From Paraburkholderia largidicola (GTDB taxonomy: Bacteria > Pseudomonadota > Gammaproteobacteria > Burkholderiales > Burkholderiaceae): a stretch of DNA of 64,000 bases. This document shows positions 17,761-26,858 of the stretch, piece after piece. The notes under the pieces are model-generated. The model was not told where the DNA came from. It searched no databases and worked only from the letters and a program-made list of their open reading frames with translations. The stretch spans positions 1,426,001-1,490,000 of the forward strand of contig NZ_AP023175.1 in the NCBI RefSeq assembly GCF_013426895.1, given 5' to 3'. Positions within the stretch are counted from its first letter, which is position 1. Each line of letters begins with the position of its first letter. A program made the position numbers and the translations under genes.

Positions 17761-18402
17761 TTACCCGGCGAGCAGCCCCGCCTTCGTCGCCGGCATCGCG
17801 ATGAAGTGCGGCAGCGCCTCCACGCGACGCAGCCACGCGCGAATGTTCGGATACGGCTCCAGCGACACGCCGCCTTCCGGCGCGTGCGCGATATACGTGT
17901 GCGCGGCGATGTCGGCGATCGTCACATGCTCGCCGGCTGCGAATGGCTTCGTGCCCAGCTCGCGCTCGATCACGTCGAACAGCTTCACCGCGATGCCCTT
18001 CGCCGTTTCATGATTCAGCGGCGCGCCGAACACGGTGACGAGCCGCGCCGAGCACGGACCGAAGGCAATCTGCCCCGCCGCCAGCGACAGCCAGCGCTGC
18101 ACGGCCGCCGCGCCAAGCGGATCTTCCGGCAGCCACGACGCGTCGCCGTAGCGCCTGGCCAGGTACACCAGAATCGCGTTCGAATCGAACAGCGTGACGT
18201 CGCCGTCCTGAATGGTCGGCACCTGGCCGAACGGATTCAGCGTCAGATACTCGGGCTTGCGGTTGTCACCCGCGCGCATGTCCAGTTCGATCACTTCGAA
18301 CGGCAGGTCGAGCAAAGTCAGGAACAGCTTCACGCGATGCCCATGACCCGACAGCAGGGTCGTGTACAGGCGGATTGGCTGGGCGGGCTTGGCTGCGGGC
18401 AT
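17761..18402 (-). CDS. Glutathione S-transferase family protein (213 aa)
   Basis: N-terminal thioredoxin-fold domain (residues 9-85: IRLYTTLLSGHGHRVKLFL, NPFGQVPTIQDGD, LFDSNAILVYLARRYG), where the NPFGQVP and DSNAIL segments bind glutathione. The all-helical C-terminal domain follows, with TIADIAAHTYIA. Normal length. It is divergent from a LysR gene, and upstream of the flavin/Fe-S fusion, so LysR probably controls both. The role is cytoplasmic detoxification or conjugation; substrate unknown. Confidence 0.9.
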   Translation of the reverse strand: MPAAKPAQPIRLYTTLLSGHGHRVKLFLTLLDLPFEVIELDMRAGDNRKPEYLTLNPFGQVPTIQDGDVTLFDSNAILVYLARRYGDASWLPEDPLGAAAVQRWLSLAAGQIAFGPCSARLVTVFGAPLNHETAKGIAVKLFDVIERELGTKPFAAGEHVTIADIAAHTYIAHAPEGGVSLEPYPNIRAWLRRVEALPHFIAMPATKAGLLAG

Positions 18403-18426
18403 TCGTCTCTCCAGGTTCAGTCATGT

Positions 18427-18509
18427 TGGACAATACGAAGGTTAATGCGCGCCGCGCGGCCGCAGAAGCCTGATAACCTTGAAAACACAATCCTCTGAAA
18501 GTGGACAAT
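18427..18509. promoter_or_regulatory. GST/LysR divergent control region with inverted and direct repeats
   Basis: The 111-bp gap contains AAGGTTA (18438-18444) inverted as TAACCTT (18474-18480), and TGGACAAT repeated directly at 18427-18434 and 18502-18509. LysR regulators bind such divergent regions; which repeat is used is not decidable by eye. Confidence 0.35.
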
Positions 18510-18513
18510 CGAC

Positions 18514-19437
18514 ATGGCCGACGTGCGTGACGTGAACCTGAACCGGCTGGCCGTCTTCGTCGCCGTGGTCGAAGCGGGCTCGCTGACGGCAGCCGCCGCA
18601 CGGCTCGGGCTCGCGAAAACGATGGTCAGCACGCACATGCAGCGGCTCGAAGCGGAAGTGGGCGCGAGCCTGCTTGTGCGCACCACGCGCCGTCTCGGCG
18701 TTACCGAGGCAGGCCGCGCGTTCTATGACGCAAGCGTGAAGATCCTGCGCGCCGCGGAGGAAGCGCTGGCTGAAATCGGCGGCGAGGAAGCGCCCGTGCG
18801 CGGCACGCTGCGCGTGAGTTGCCCGATCGACTACGGCACGCTCGTGGTCGCGCCCGTGCTGGTCGAATTGCGCCGCGCGCATCCGCGGCTCGATATCGAA
18901 CTGCTGTGCAGCGACCACGTCGTCGATCTGATCGCGGACGGCATCGACGTCGCGATCCGGCTCGGGCGTCTCGCGGATTCGAACTATCGCGCGGTCACGC
19001 TCGGCCGCTTCGAGAAGTGGGTCGTGGCGAGCCCTGAGTTCATCGAGACGTGGGGCGCGCCGCAAACGCCCGCCGATCTCCCCGCGCTGCCTTTCGTCGC
19101 GCTGACGGTCCTGCCGCGCCCGCAAACGCTCGACTTGCGCCACACGAACGGCGCCGCGGAAAACGTGCGCTGCGAGAACGTGTTTCTCGTGAACACGGCG
19201 GAAGCCGCGCGCGCGGCGACGCTCGCGGGCGGTGGGCTGGGGCTGTTGACGGACTTTTCGATCGGCGCCGACGTCGCGGCCGGGCGCCTCGTCCGGCTGC
19301 TGCCCGAATGGTCGACGGAGCCCGCGGGCATCCAGGCCGTCTTTCCGCCGACGCAGCACACGCCGCCGAAGGTTCGCGCGCTGATCGAGACGTTCAGAGC
19401 CTATCTTGCGCGCGACGCGGCGCCACTCCATCAGTAG
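18514..19437 (+). CDS. LysR-family transcriptional regulator (307 aa)
   Basis: N-terminal helix-turn-helix (residues 6-65: NLNRLAVFVAVVEAGSLTAAAARLGLAKTMVSTHMQRLEAEVGASLLVRTTRRLGVT) and a LysR-type effector domain with CPIDYGTLVVAPVLVEL and IADGIDVAIRLGRL. It belongs to the common subgroup of ~300-aa LysR activators resembling AaeR/CrgA. It is divergent from GST (111 bp). The likely target is the GST/fusion-oxidoreductase operon; the inducer is unknown. Confidence 0.92.
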   Translation: MADVRDVNLNRLAVFVAVVEAGSLTAAAARLGLAKTMVSTHMQRLEAEVGASLLVRTTRRLGVTEAGRAFYDASVKILRAAEEALAEIGGEEAPVRGTLRVSCPIDYGTLVVAPVLVELRRAHPRLDIELLCSDHVVDLIADGIDVAIRLGRLADSNYRAVTLGRFEKWVVASPEFIETWGAPQTPADLPALPFVALTVLPRPQTLDLRHTNGAAENVRCENVFLVNTAEAARAATLAGGGLGLLTDFSIGADVAAGRLVRLLPEWSTEPAGIQAVFPPTQHTPPKVRALIETFRAYLARDAAPLHQ

Positions 19438-19537
19438 AATTGTCCGTCCGGGTTTCAGCCGATCAAGAAACGATGCCGCCGTGCCGTTGACATGGCGAGA
19501 CGCGCCATCGGGCGCCATCGACAAACACGAAGCGACC

Positions 19538-20590
19538 ATGAAAAACATCGACGACACGCAAGACATGCTCGGCGCCGCGTTTCTGCGCCATGACGATGCC
19601 AGCGCCAGCATGCGCGCCGAAGGCGAGCGGCTCGAACACGACGGCGCGGTGTATCGCACGCTGCTCGAATCGACGAAAGCGATTCCGTGGAAGATCGACT
19701 GGGCGACGATGGCCTTCACCTACATCGGCCCGCAGATCGAGGCGCTGCTCGGCTGGGCGCCGTCGTCGTGGAAAACGGTCAACGACTGGGCCGAACGGAT
19801 GCATCCCGACGACCGCCAGAAAGTGGTCGAGTTTTGCGTCGCGCAGTCGCAGGCGGGCACCGACCACGAAGCGGACTATCGCGCGCTGACGAAAGACGGC
19901 GGCTACGTGTGGCTACGCGACGTCGTGCATGTGGTGCGCAAACCCGATGGCGGCGTCGATTCGCTGATCGGCTTCATGTTCGATATCAGCGAACGCAAGC
20001 GTACGGAAGAAAAACTCGCGCGTCTGCAGAAGGAACTCGAAGACCTGTCGTTCAAGGACGGACTGACGGGCGCGGGCAACCGCCGCATGTTCGACGCCGT
20101 GATGCAGCGCGAGTGGGCTGCTGGTCACGAAAGCGGCAAGCCGCTGTCCCTGATCATGATCGACATCGACTTCTTCAAGGCCTACAACGATTACTACGGC
20201 CACCTCCAGGGCGACGAATGCCTGAAGCGCGTCGCGGGCGTGCTCGCGCAAGCCGCGCGTTCCAGCGACTTTCTCGGACGTTTCGGCGGCGAGGAATTCG
20301 TGCTGGTGCTGCCGGACACGGATGCGGATACCGCCGTGAAAATGGCCGAACGCTGCCGCGATCTGATCGATGCCGAGGCGATCGCGCATGTGCGCTCGCC
20401 GCATCAGCAGCGCGTGACGGCGAGCTTCGGCGTGGGCACGATCGTTCCCAACGGCAGCATGGACACGACCGCGTTCATCAATCTGATCGACGCGCAGCTG
20501 TATCAGGCGAAGGACAACGGCCGCAACCGCATCGTCGCCGTCGATCGCGCGGGCCTGGGCGGCGAGGCGTTCCGTACGCACTCGCGATAA
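19538..20590 (+). CDS. PAS-GGDEF diguanylate cyclase (350 aa)
   Basis: A PAS/PAC domain (about residues 35-155: TLLESTKAIPWKIDW, ending in IGFMFDISERKRTEEKLARLQKEL) leads by a short coiled linker into a GGDEF domain. The active site is GGEEF at 250-254. An inhibitory I-site RSSD at 241-244 lies exactly five residues upstream, so product inhibition by cyclic-di-GMP is expected. No membrane segment, so it senses a cytoplasmic signal. The start ATG at 19538 is preferred over the longer frame, which runs back into the LysR gene. Confidence 0.92.
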   Translation: MKNIDDTQDMLGAAFLRHDDASASMRAEGERLEHDGAVYRTLLESTKAIPWKIDWATMAFTYIGPQIEALLGWAPSSWKTVNDWAERMHPDDRQKVVEFCVAQSQAGTDHEADYRALTKDGGYVWLRDVVHVVRKPDGGVDSLIGFMFDISERKRTEEKLARLQKELEDLSFKDGLTGAGNRRMFDAVMQREWAAGHESGKPLSLIMIDIDFFKAYNDYYGHLQGDECLKRVAGVLAQAARSSDFLGRFGGEEFVLVLPDTDADTAVKMAERCRDLIDAEAIAHVRSPHQQRVTASFGVGTIVPNGSMDTTAFINLIDAQLYQAKDNGRNRIVAVDRAGLGGEAFRTHSR

Positions 20591-20636
20591 CGCGCGCTCG
20601 CGGGCAAGCTGAATCCGAGTGAAACGCCGCGACGGA

Positions 20637-20972
20637 TCAAACCGTCTTCAGCACACGCGGTTTCACCTCGGGGATGGGAACGGGAAAGCTGGTTAATTCG
20701 CTTTTGCCCGCAACGATCGACAGATACCTCAGGCAACACACGCGCAGGAACGACGCGAAGTTGCTCGGCACTTCGCCGCGCAGCGCGATGAGTTCGTCGT
20801 AGAGCTTGACGGCGAATTGCGTGGTCGTCATGTTCTCGCGCGACGCGATTTCATGCAGCACGTCCCAGAAGAGATTCTCCAGCCGCACGGTCGTGATCAC
20901 GCCGTGGATGCGCAGCGAACGCGTGCGCGATTCGTACAGGATCGGGTCCGCGTTGACGTACACGTTGCACAT
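20637..20972 (-). CDS. Ribbon-helix-helix domain protein (111 aa)
   Basis: Contains an RHH_4-like pattern: a short strand and turn RSLRIHGVITTVRLENLFWDVLHEIASRENMTTTQFAVKLYDEL, followed by a conserved tail with FASFLRVCCLRYLSI. Such proteins are small DNA-binding or antitoxin-like factors. No toxin partner is adjacent. ATG at 20972 with GGAGACAC upstream. The next gene in the same direction upstream of it is the GMC dehydrogenase, 92 bp away, so they could be cotranscribed. Confidence 0.78.
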   Translation of the reverse strand: MCNVYVNADPILYESRTRSLRIHGVITTVRLENLFWDVLHEIASRENMTTTQFAVKLYDELIALRGEVPSNFASFLRVCCLRYLSIVAGKSELTSFPVPIPEVKPRVLKTV

Positions 20973-21064
20973 GGTGTGTCTCCATTGTTCGTATGAGTGC
21001 GGCGGCGAGTGCGGCGGCTCGCATCGCGCCTGCCCGCCGCAGCTCGTTCGTTCACGCGCCTCGA

Positions 21065-22648
21065 TCAGATTGTGCGCCTGTTCATCTGGTTCGCGATGTA
21101 GTCGGCCTGACGGATCGCCAGCGTCACGATGGTCAGCGTCGGGTTTTCCGCGGCGCCCGTCGTGAACTGGCTGCCGTCGGAGATGAACAGGTTCGGCACG
21201 TCATGCGTCTGGCCGAAACGGTTGCATACGCCGTCCTGCGGCTTCGCGCTCATGCGCGCGGTGCCTAGGTTGTGCGTCGACGGATAAGGTGGCACCTTGT
21301 ACACGGTCTTCGCGCCCGCCGCCTGATACACGGCGCTGCCCTGCTTGAAACCGTGCTCGCGCATCGCTTCGTCGTTCGGGTGATCGTCGAAATGCACGTT
21401 CGGCACGGGCAGGCCGTACTGGTCCTTCACGTCGTTATTCAGCGTGATGCGGTTGGTCTCGCGCGGCATGTCTTCGCCGACGATCCACATGCCCGCCGTG
21501 TACGGATACGCGTCCATCGCCTGCGTGAAGTCAGAGCCCCATGCGCCGGGATCGAGAAACGCCGCATAGAAAGGCAGCCCGAGCGACACCGTCTCCATGT
21601 GATAGCCACCCGCGAAACCGCGCGACGTATCGAAGCGCGCTTCGTCTTCGATGATGCCCGCCATCGTCGTGCCCTTGTACATGTCGACCTTGTCGTTGAA
21701 CACGGCGTAGACGGAGCCCGTCGTGTGACGCATGTAGTTGCGCCCCACCTGTCCCGATGAATTGGCAAGTCCGTCAGGGAAGCGGCTCGAATGCGAATTC
21801 AGCAAGAGACGCGGCGTTTCGATCGCATTGCCCGCCACCGCGACGATACGCGCCTTCTGACGTTGCAGCTTGCCCGCGGCGTCGTAATAGACGACGGCGC
21901 TCGCCTTGCCCTTCGCATCCGTTTCGATCTTCACGACCTGCGCCTGAGTGCGCAATTCCATATGGCCCGTGGCCTGCGCGCGCGGAATCTCGGTGTAGAG
22001 CGTCGACCATTTCGCGCCCGTGCGGCAGCCCTGGAAGCAGAAGCCGCGCTGGAAGCAATGCGCGCGGTCGTCGCGCACGACGCTGTTGGTCGCCATGTGG
22101 CCGGTGTTGCATTCCTTGTAGCCGACCTTCGTCGCGCCGTTGTACATCACCTTGAAGTTGTTGTTGCCGGGCAGGCCCGGCAAGCCGTTGGTGCGCGTCA
22201 CACCCATTTTCTTCTCGGCGCGGTCGTACCACGGCGCCATTTCCTCGCTCGTGACAGGCCAGTCGAGCAGGTTCGCATCCTTGATCGTGCCGTAGTTCGT
22301 TTTGGCCTTGAACTCGTGCGGCTGAAAGCGCAGGCTCGCGCCCGCCCAGTGCGTCGTCGTGCCGCCGACGGTCTTGCAGATCCACGCGGGCAGATTCGGG
22401 AAGTCGGTGGCGATGCGCCAGCTGCCGGATGTGGTGCGCTTGTCGAGCCACGACAGCATCGAGAACGAGCCCCATTCGTCGGTAGTGAAATCGCCTTGCG
22501 TATGCATCTTGCCGGCTTCGAGCACGATCACGTCGATGCCCTTTTGCGCCAGCTCGTTCGCCAGCGTGCCACCGCCCGCGCCGGAGCCGATGATGACCAC
22601 GGCGCGCGCATCGTTGTGCGAGAAATGCACCTTGTTGTTGTCGTCCAT
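21065..22648 (-). CDS. GMC-family FAD-dependent oxidoreductase, large subunit (527 aa)
   Basis: The Rossmann FAD motif is at the N-terminus (VVIIGSGAGGGTLANELAQ). GMC hallmarks follow: GGTTTHWAGASLRF, NSVVRDDRAHCFQRGFCFQGC, and at the C-terminus HNLGTARMS and TGAAENPTLTIVTLAIRQAD. It resembles the large subunit of membrane gluconate / sugar-alcohol dehydrogenases. It starts 16 bp after the subunit-3-like gene, confirming the pair. A cytochrome c subunit, the usual third partner, is not adjacent. Substrate not deducible. Confidence 0.9.
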   Translation of the reverse strand: MDDNNKVHFSHNDARAVVIIGSGAGGGTLANELAQKGIDVIVLEAGKMHTQGDFTTDEWGSFSMLSWLDKRTTSGSWRIATDFPNLPAWICKTVGGTTTHWAGASLRFQPHEFKAKTNYGTIKDANLLDWPVTSEEMAPWYDRAEKKMGVTRTNGLPGLPGNNNFKVMYNGATKVGYKECNTGHMATNSVVRDDRAHCFQRGFCFQGCRTGAKWSTLYTEIPRAQATGHMELRTQAQVVKIETDAKGKASAVVYYDAAGKLQRQKARIVAVAGNAIETPRLLLNSHSSRFPDGLANSSGQVGRNYMRHTTGSVYAVFNDKVDMYKGTTMAGIIEDEARFDTSRGFAGGYHMETVSLGLPFYAAFLDPGAWGSDFTQAMDAYPYTAGMWIVGEDMPRETNRITLNNDVKDQYGLPVPNVHFDDHPNDEAMREHGFKQGSAVYQAAGAKTVYKVPPYPSTHNLGTARMSAKPQDGVCNRFGQTHDVPNLFISDGSQFTTGAAENPTLTIVTLAIRQADYIANQMNRRTI

Positions 22649-22664
22649 GTCAGGTCTCCGTTGC

Positions 22665-23285
22665 TCAGCTGTCGGTGGGAATCGGACCGCTCGCGGCGGC
22701 GGGCGGATTCGGCAGCCACGCCAGATCGTTGAAGCCCTTGGTCAGATAGCCGCCGTCGCCTTGCGCGGCGCCATAGCCGAAGTGCGCGTAGGCCATGTCG
22801 TTGCTGTACAGCGAGACGATGGCCGTCGTGCGCACGGTCGTGAAGAACGGCGTCTTCTGCATCGCGGCGACATCGCGCGCCTGGTCGGCGGGTGAGCGTT
22901 TGGTCCAGTCCGAGCCGTTGAGCGCGTCGAGCTGCTTCACGCCATCGACGAGTGTCTGGCGCGCGGCGGGATCTTTCTGCGCCTTCGCGTCGAGGTCCTT
23001 GACGACGAGCGCATAGACCGCGTCGTCGAGCGTCTTGTGCGGGTACTGCTGCTTGACGAAGGCAAGCAGCACCGCGCCCTGGTGCGTATCGAGCGCCTGC
23101 ATTTCGAGCGCCCATACGCGGCTGGGCGCGAGTGTCGCGAGTATCGACGGGAACGCGAGCGTGCCGACCAGCACGCCCGTACCCTTGAGCCACTCGCGCC
23201 TCGCCAGCGAGCGCGGCGCATGTGGCGCATCGGGCTCATGAGCCGTGCCAGACGTTGCGGCGATTGGAATCACTCTGTGACTCAT
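22665..23285 (-). CDS. Gluconate 2-dehydrogenase subunit 3-like protein with Tat signal (206 aa)
   Basis: The N-terminus carries a twin-arginine-like motif (ARREWLKG) and a hydrophobic stretch (TGVLVGTLAFPSILATLA), as in the small subunits that pilot GMC dehydrogenases across the membrane. The rest matches the subunit-3 family (LLAFVKQQYPHKTLDDAVYALVVKDLDA, YSNDMAYAHFGY). It is cotranscribed with the GMC subunit (16-bp gap). Likely role: export and assembly of the FAD subunit in the periplasm. Confidence 0.85.
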   Translation of the reverse strand: MSHRVIPIAATSGTAHEPDAPHAPRSLARREWLKGTGVLVGTLAFPSILATLAPSRVWALEMQALDTHQGAVLLAFVKQQYPHKTLDDAVYALVVKDLDAKAQKDPAARQTLVDGVKQLDALNGSDWTKRSPADQARDVAAMQKTPFFTTVRTTAIVSLYSNDMAYAHFGYGAAQGDGGYLTKGFNDLAWLPNPPAAASGPIPTDS

Positions 23286-23337
23286 GCCTGTCTCCTTGAT
23301 GGTTGTGTTGTGGGGGTACCGTGTCGTGCGCGGCTTT

Positions 23338-23736
23338 CTATTGGTAATGTCCGTGTCGTTCGAGCACTTCGATCTTGTAGCCGTCCGGGTCCTGAATGAA
23401 GAAGTAACGCGCGAGCAAGGTGCCGTCGTCGTTCTTGAATTCGCGCACGTCGTTCGGCGTCATGCCGAGTTGAATCAGACGCTCGCGTTCGCGCTTCACG
23501 TCGTCGACGACGAACGCGACGTGTCCGTAGCCATCGCCATGCGAGTACGCGTCTTCGCGTCCCTTGTTCCAGGTGAGTTCGATCTCGTTGTCGGATTCGT
23601 CGTTGCGTAGATAGACCAGCGAGAAGTCAGGAAAATCGAGCCGATGCGAAGGCTCGAGCCCGAACGCGCGTTGATAGAAGCTCAGCGAGCGGTCGAGATC
23701 CTGAATGCGGACCATCGTGTGGATCATCTTGGCCAT
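23338..23736 (-). CDS. gloA: Lactoylglutathione lyase / glyoxalase I-like protein (132 aa)
   Basis: VOC-fold protein of glyoxalase I length. The four candidate metal ligands occupy the expected positions: H6 (MIHTMVRIQDLDRSLSFYQ), a Glu in NEIELTWN, a His in GHVAFVVDDV, and a Glu in YKIEVLER. It would convert the methylglyoxal-glutathione hemithioacetal to lactoylglutathione. ATG at 23736 with GGAGG upstream. It precedes the GMC pair on the same strand (52 bp), though a functional link is not evident. Other VOC enzymes are possible. Confidence 0.85.
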   Translation of the reverse strand: MAKMIHTMVRIQDLDRSLSFYQRAFGLEPSHRLDFPDFSLVYLRNDESDNEIELTWNKGREDAYSHGDGYGHVAFVVDDVKRERERLIQLGMTPNDVREFKNDDGTLLARYFFIQDPDGYKIEVLERHGHYQ

Positions 23737-24037
23737 GTCGTCCCTCCTCCATTTGATGCTGAGTGTAGAAGGGCGATGTGCGACGTGGTAATGCAGGGCT
23801 AAATGCGCTTAGGGACTTGCCCTATGTTGCAGATGCGTGCGGGTGCGATGGGACGGGGAGGTGTCTTCGAGTGTGAAGACGATGCGATGCGCCGCCGGAC
23901 AACGGAGTGCGGCGCAGCATGCGCGCACGGCGCATGCTGCTGTCCGACGCGCGATCCAGGGAAAGCGATAGGCCCATGCGAATGCCGCAGCGTGGCTGCT
24001 GCGATGCGCCATCGGCTGGGCGACGTGGCCCGTACGC
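23737..24037. other. Non-coding 301-bp intergenic stretch
   Basis: Lies between the gloA start and the SulP stop, all leftward. It must contain the gloA promoter near 23740-23800. No gene, hairpin or repeat stands out. Confidence 0.4.
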
Positions 24038-25753
24038 TTATAGCGCATTCACCTCGCGCGGCGGGCTGATGCCCGCATGCGCGAGCGCTTCATGCAGCGT
24101 GTCGAATATGTTCGACTCGCCGACGATCTGCGTAATGCGATGCCGGTCCATATCGGCGCGCAGATAAGGATTCACACGCCCGAAAATGACAGCCACCTTG
24201 CGCTCTTGCAGATCCGTAATCAGATCGCTCAGCGTGAGGGCCGCTGAATAGTCGAGTGCCGTGATCGCGCCCGCATCGATCACGAGCGAATGCAGATCGC
24301 CGGATGCCGCATCGACGAGTTCGATCACTTCCGCCGTGAAGACATGATCGTTCGCGAAGAACAGATCGGAGCCGAAGCGGTACACGATGAGTCCCGGCGC
24401 GGTCATGATCCCCGGCTTCGTGGGCACGGGCTGCCATCTTCCGTTGAGCGGCGACGGTTCCATCACCATCGTATGCGGACGATAGCTGTGCCGCACATGC
24501 CGCAGCAGCGACAACGCGACGGCGAGCAGAATGCCATGCTCGACGCCGACCATCACGACGGCTGCCGCCGTGATGAGCGCGAGCGTGAACTCGCCGGGGC
24601 TTTCGGCGCGGATCGCCACGAGGCTCGGCACGTTGACGAGACCGACTGCGATCGTGAACACGATCCCGGCAAGCACGCAATGCGGCAGATATTGCAGATA
24701 CGAACTCAGAAACAGCAGCACGATGACTACGACACCCGCGAACGCCAGTTGCCCGATCTGGCTGCGCGTGCCCGCGCGTTCCGCCATCGCGGTCTGCGTC
24801 GGGCTGCCGTTGACGACGAACGTGCCGCTGAATGCGGCAGCGGCGTTGGCCGCGGCCAGCCCGAGGATGTCCGCGTTGGTGTCCACTTCTTCGTGATACT
24901 GCTGCGCGAACACGCGAGCCGCGGCGGCGCTCTGCGCAATGATCATCACGAAGCACGACGCCGCCACCGGCACGAGGTCGAGAAACTGTTGCCATGTGAC
25001 AGCCGGAAACGCGAACGGCGGCAGACCGCCGCTGATCGGGCCGAGGATCGTGATGCCGTGCCCGGCGAAATCGTAGGTCTTGCTCGCGGCGATGCTGCCG
25101 ATCACGGCAATGAGCGGTATCGGCACGCGCGGCAGGAAGCGCTTGCCGACGAGAATCGCGCCCACCACCAGCACGGTGAGCATGAGTGTCGGCAGATGCG
25201 CATGCACGACATGCCCGACCACATACACCAGTTGCGCCAGACTTCGCGACGAAGGATACGGCACGGTCATGCCGAACATGTCGCCCAGCATCGCAATCGA
25301 TACCTGTATGCCGACGCCCGTCAGGAAGCCGACCAGCACGGTGCGCGAAAGGAAATCGGCGAGAAAGCCGAGCCTGAAGATGCGGGCAAGCAGCAGGAGC
25401 GCTGCCGTCAGCAATGCGACCATACCCGCCAGCGCGACATACTCGGCGCTGCCCATCGGCGCAATGGTCGACGCGCGGCTGGCGAAGATGGTCGCGGTGG
25501 CCGAGTCGGCGGCGACCACGAGGTGGCGCGACGCGCCGAAGAATGCGAACGCGACGAGCGGCAGAAATACGGTGTAAAGCCCCGTCACCGCGGGCATGCC
25601 GGCGATGCGCGCATAACCGAGCACCTGCGGTATGTCCATCGACGCGAGCGAGATGCCGGAGAACACGTCGCGCAGCGCCGTCGAGCGGCTGATCGGGAGG
25701 ATGCCCTTCAGAAGGCTCAGGGATGCTGACGATTTTTCTTTTGGGTTGTGCAT
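24038..25753 (-). CDS. SulP-family anion transporter with STAS domain (571 aa)
   Basis: About twelve hydrophobic segments across residues 25-430, with the SulP start pattern (RDVFSGISLASMDIPQVLGYARIAGMPAVTGLYTVFLPL). A cytoplasmic STAS domain follows (about 445-560: RFGSDLFFANDHVFTAEVIEL, LVIDAGAITALDYSAALTLSDLI). The substrate may be sulfate, bicarbonate or a dicarboxylate. I use the ATG at 25753 (MHNPKEKSSASLSLL); the open frame continues another 266 codons through the divergent LysE gene without family features. It is divergent from lysE-like (174 bp). Confidence 0.9.
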   Translation of the reverse strand: MHNPKEKSSASLSLLKGILPISRSTALRDVFSGISLASMDIPQVLGYARIAGMPAVTGLYTVFLPLVAFAFFGASRHLVVAADSATATIFASRASTIAPMGSAEYVALAGMVALLTAALLLLARIFRLGFLADFLSRTVLVGFLTGVGIQVSIAMLGDMFGMTVPYPSSRSLAQLVYVVGHVVHAHLPTLMLTVLVVGAILVGKRFLPRVPIPLIAVIGSIAASKTYDFAGHGITILGPISGGLPPFAFPAVTWQQFLDLVPVAASCFVMIIAQSAAAARVFAQQYHEEVDTNADILGLAAANAAAAFSGTFVVNGSPTQTAMAERAGTRSQIGQLAFAGVVVIVLLFLSSYLQYLPHCVLAGIVFTIAVGLVNVPSLVAIRAESPGEFTLALITAAAVVMVGVEHGILLAVALSLLRHVRHSYRPHTMVMEPSPLNGRWQPVPTKPGIMTAPGLIVYRFGSDLFFANDHVFTAEVIELVDAASGDLHSLVIDAGAITALDYSAALTLSDLITDLQERKVAVIFGRVNPYLRADMDRHRITQIVGESNIFDTLHEALAHAGISPPREVNAL

Positions 25754-25927
25754 GCTGGGGTGCGTTGGAGTGCTATCTACGCATCCTGCCCTGAATGCTT
25801 GCGCTGTGGCAAGGAACCTCGGCAATCGAGCGCCGTACCGGAAATCATTCACCCATCTGTACCGGTACTGTACCGGCCTCGCTCGGTACACTGTCGCCAG
25901 TCTCGAAAATTCTTTGCGGAGCCGCCC

Positions 25928-26548
25928 ATGACCCTCGACACCCTGAGCGCCAGCGCCCTGCCCGCCGGCATCCTGTTCGCGCTCGTCACGACCATCACAC
26001 CTGGACCGAACAACACGATGCTGCTCGCATCCGGCGTCAATTTCGGTTTTCGCCGCACGCTGCCGCATATTCTCGGCATCAGCGCGGGCGTCGCGCTGCT
26101 GATGCTGTCGGTCGGTTTTGGGCTTGGCGAAGCGTTCCGCCGCTTCGAGGTGCTGTACACGGTGCTCGAAGTGCTGAGCGTCGTGTATCTGCTGTATCTC
26201 GCGTGGAAAATCGGCACGTCGGGTGAAATGCAGGTCAAGAAAGGCGAGCGCCGCCCCATGCGCTTTCATGAAGCGATCGCCTTCCAATGGGTCAATCCGA
26301 AGGCATGGATGATGGTGCTCACCGCCGCGACGACGATTCATCTGAGCGCCGACTTCGGCATCAACGCGCTGTTGATGGCCGTGCTGTTCTACGTGATCGG
26401 CTTGCCGTGCATCTGCCTGTGGGCCGCGTTCGGCACCGCGATGCGCCGCGCCCTGTCGAACCCCGTGTGGCTGCGCACGTTCAACATCGCGATGGCGCTG
26501 ATGCTCGTCGCGACGCTTTATCCCATCGTGTTGCGCCTGCTTGCGTGA
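25928..26548 (+). CDS. LysE-family amino-acid/homoserine-lactone exporter (206 aa)
   Basis: LysE/RhtB protein with the N-terminal signature TTITPGPNNTMLLASGVNFGFRRTLPHILGIS and about six hydrophobic helices; normal length. The start is the ATG at 25928 (MTLDTLSASALPAG), preceded by GCGGAGCCGCCC; the longer frame runs into the SulP promoter. It would export small amino acids or derivatives; substrate unknown. No adjacent LysR/ArgP partner. Confidence 0.9.
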   Translation: MTLDTLSASALPAGILFALVTTITPGPNNTMLLASGVNFGFRRTLPHILGISAGVALLMLSVGFGLGEAFRRFEVLYTVLEVLSVVYLLYLAWKIGTSGEMQVKKGERRPMRFHEAIAFQWVNPKAWMMVLTAATTIHLSADFGINALLMAVLFYVIGLPCICLWAAFGTAMRRALSNPVWLRTFNIAMALMLVATLYPIVLRLLA

Positions 26549-26858
26549 CACGCCAAGAGGCTGGAAATTTTTCCCTCCCTACACGCCTTTTTGGCCAGCC
26601 TCGCTACGCTTCAAACGTGCGTTTTCCGCCACGTCCCGTCTCGCGAATTGACAGTAGAATAGCCAACACATAACCCTGTCCTCGCGAGCGGGTTCCGCGC
26701 TGTCCTCACCGGCACCATCGCCGGATTGCGACACGCGACGGGCTCAATAATTGCTCCAAGACCACGGTTATCTCCGAGCAGATTTCACCGGCGCGTACCC
26801 GACGCGCCAGTCCCGCCATTGACAGACGCAGACCGCAAGGGTCGGAGGCGTTGCACAC
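26549..26858. other. 310-bp intergenic region with a possible promoter
   Basis: No gene supported. A consensus -35 TTGACA lies at 26648-26653, but the hexamer 17 bp on (TAACCC) is a poor -10. A pyrimidine-rich stretch near 26570-26600 could end lysE transcripts. Confidence 0.3.
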
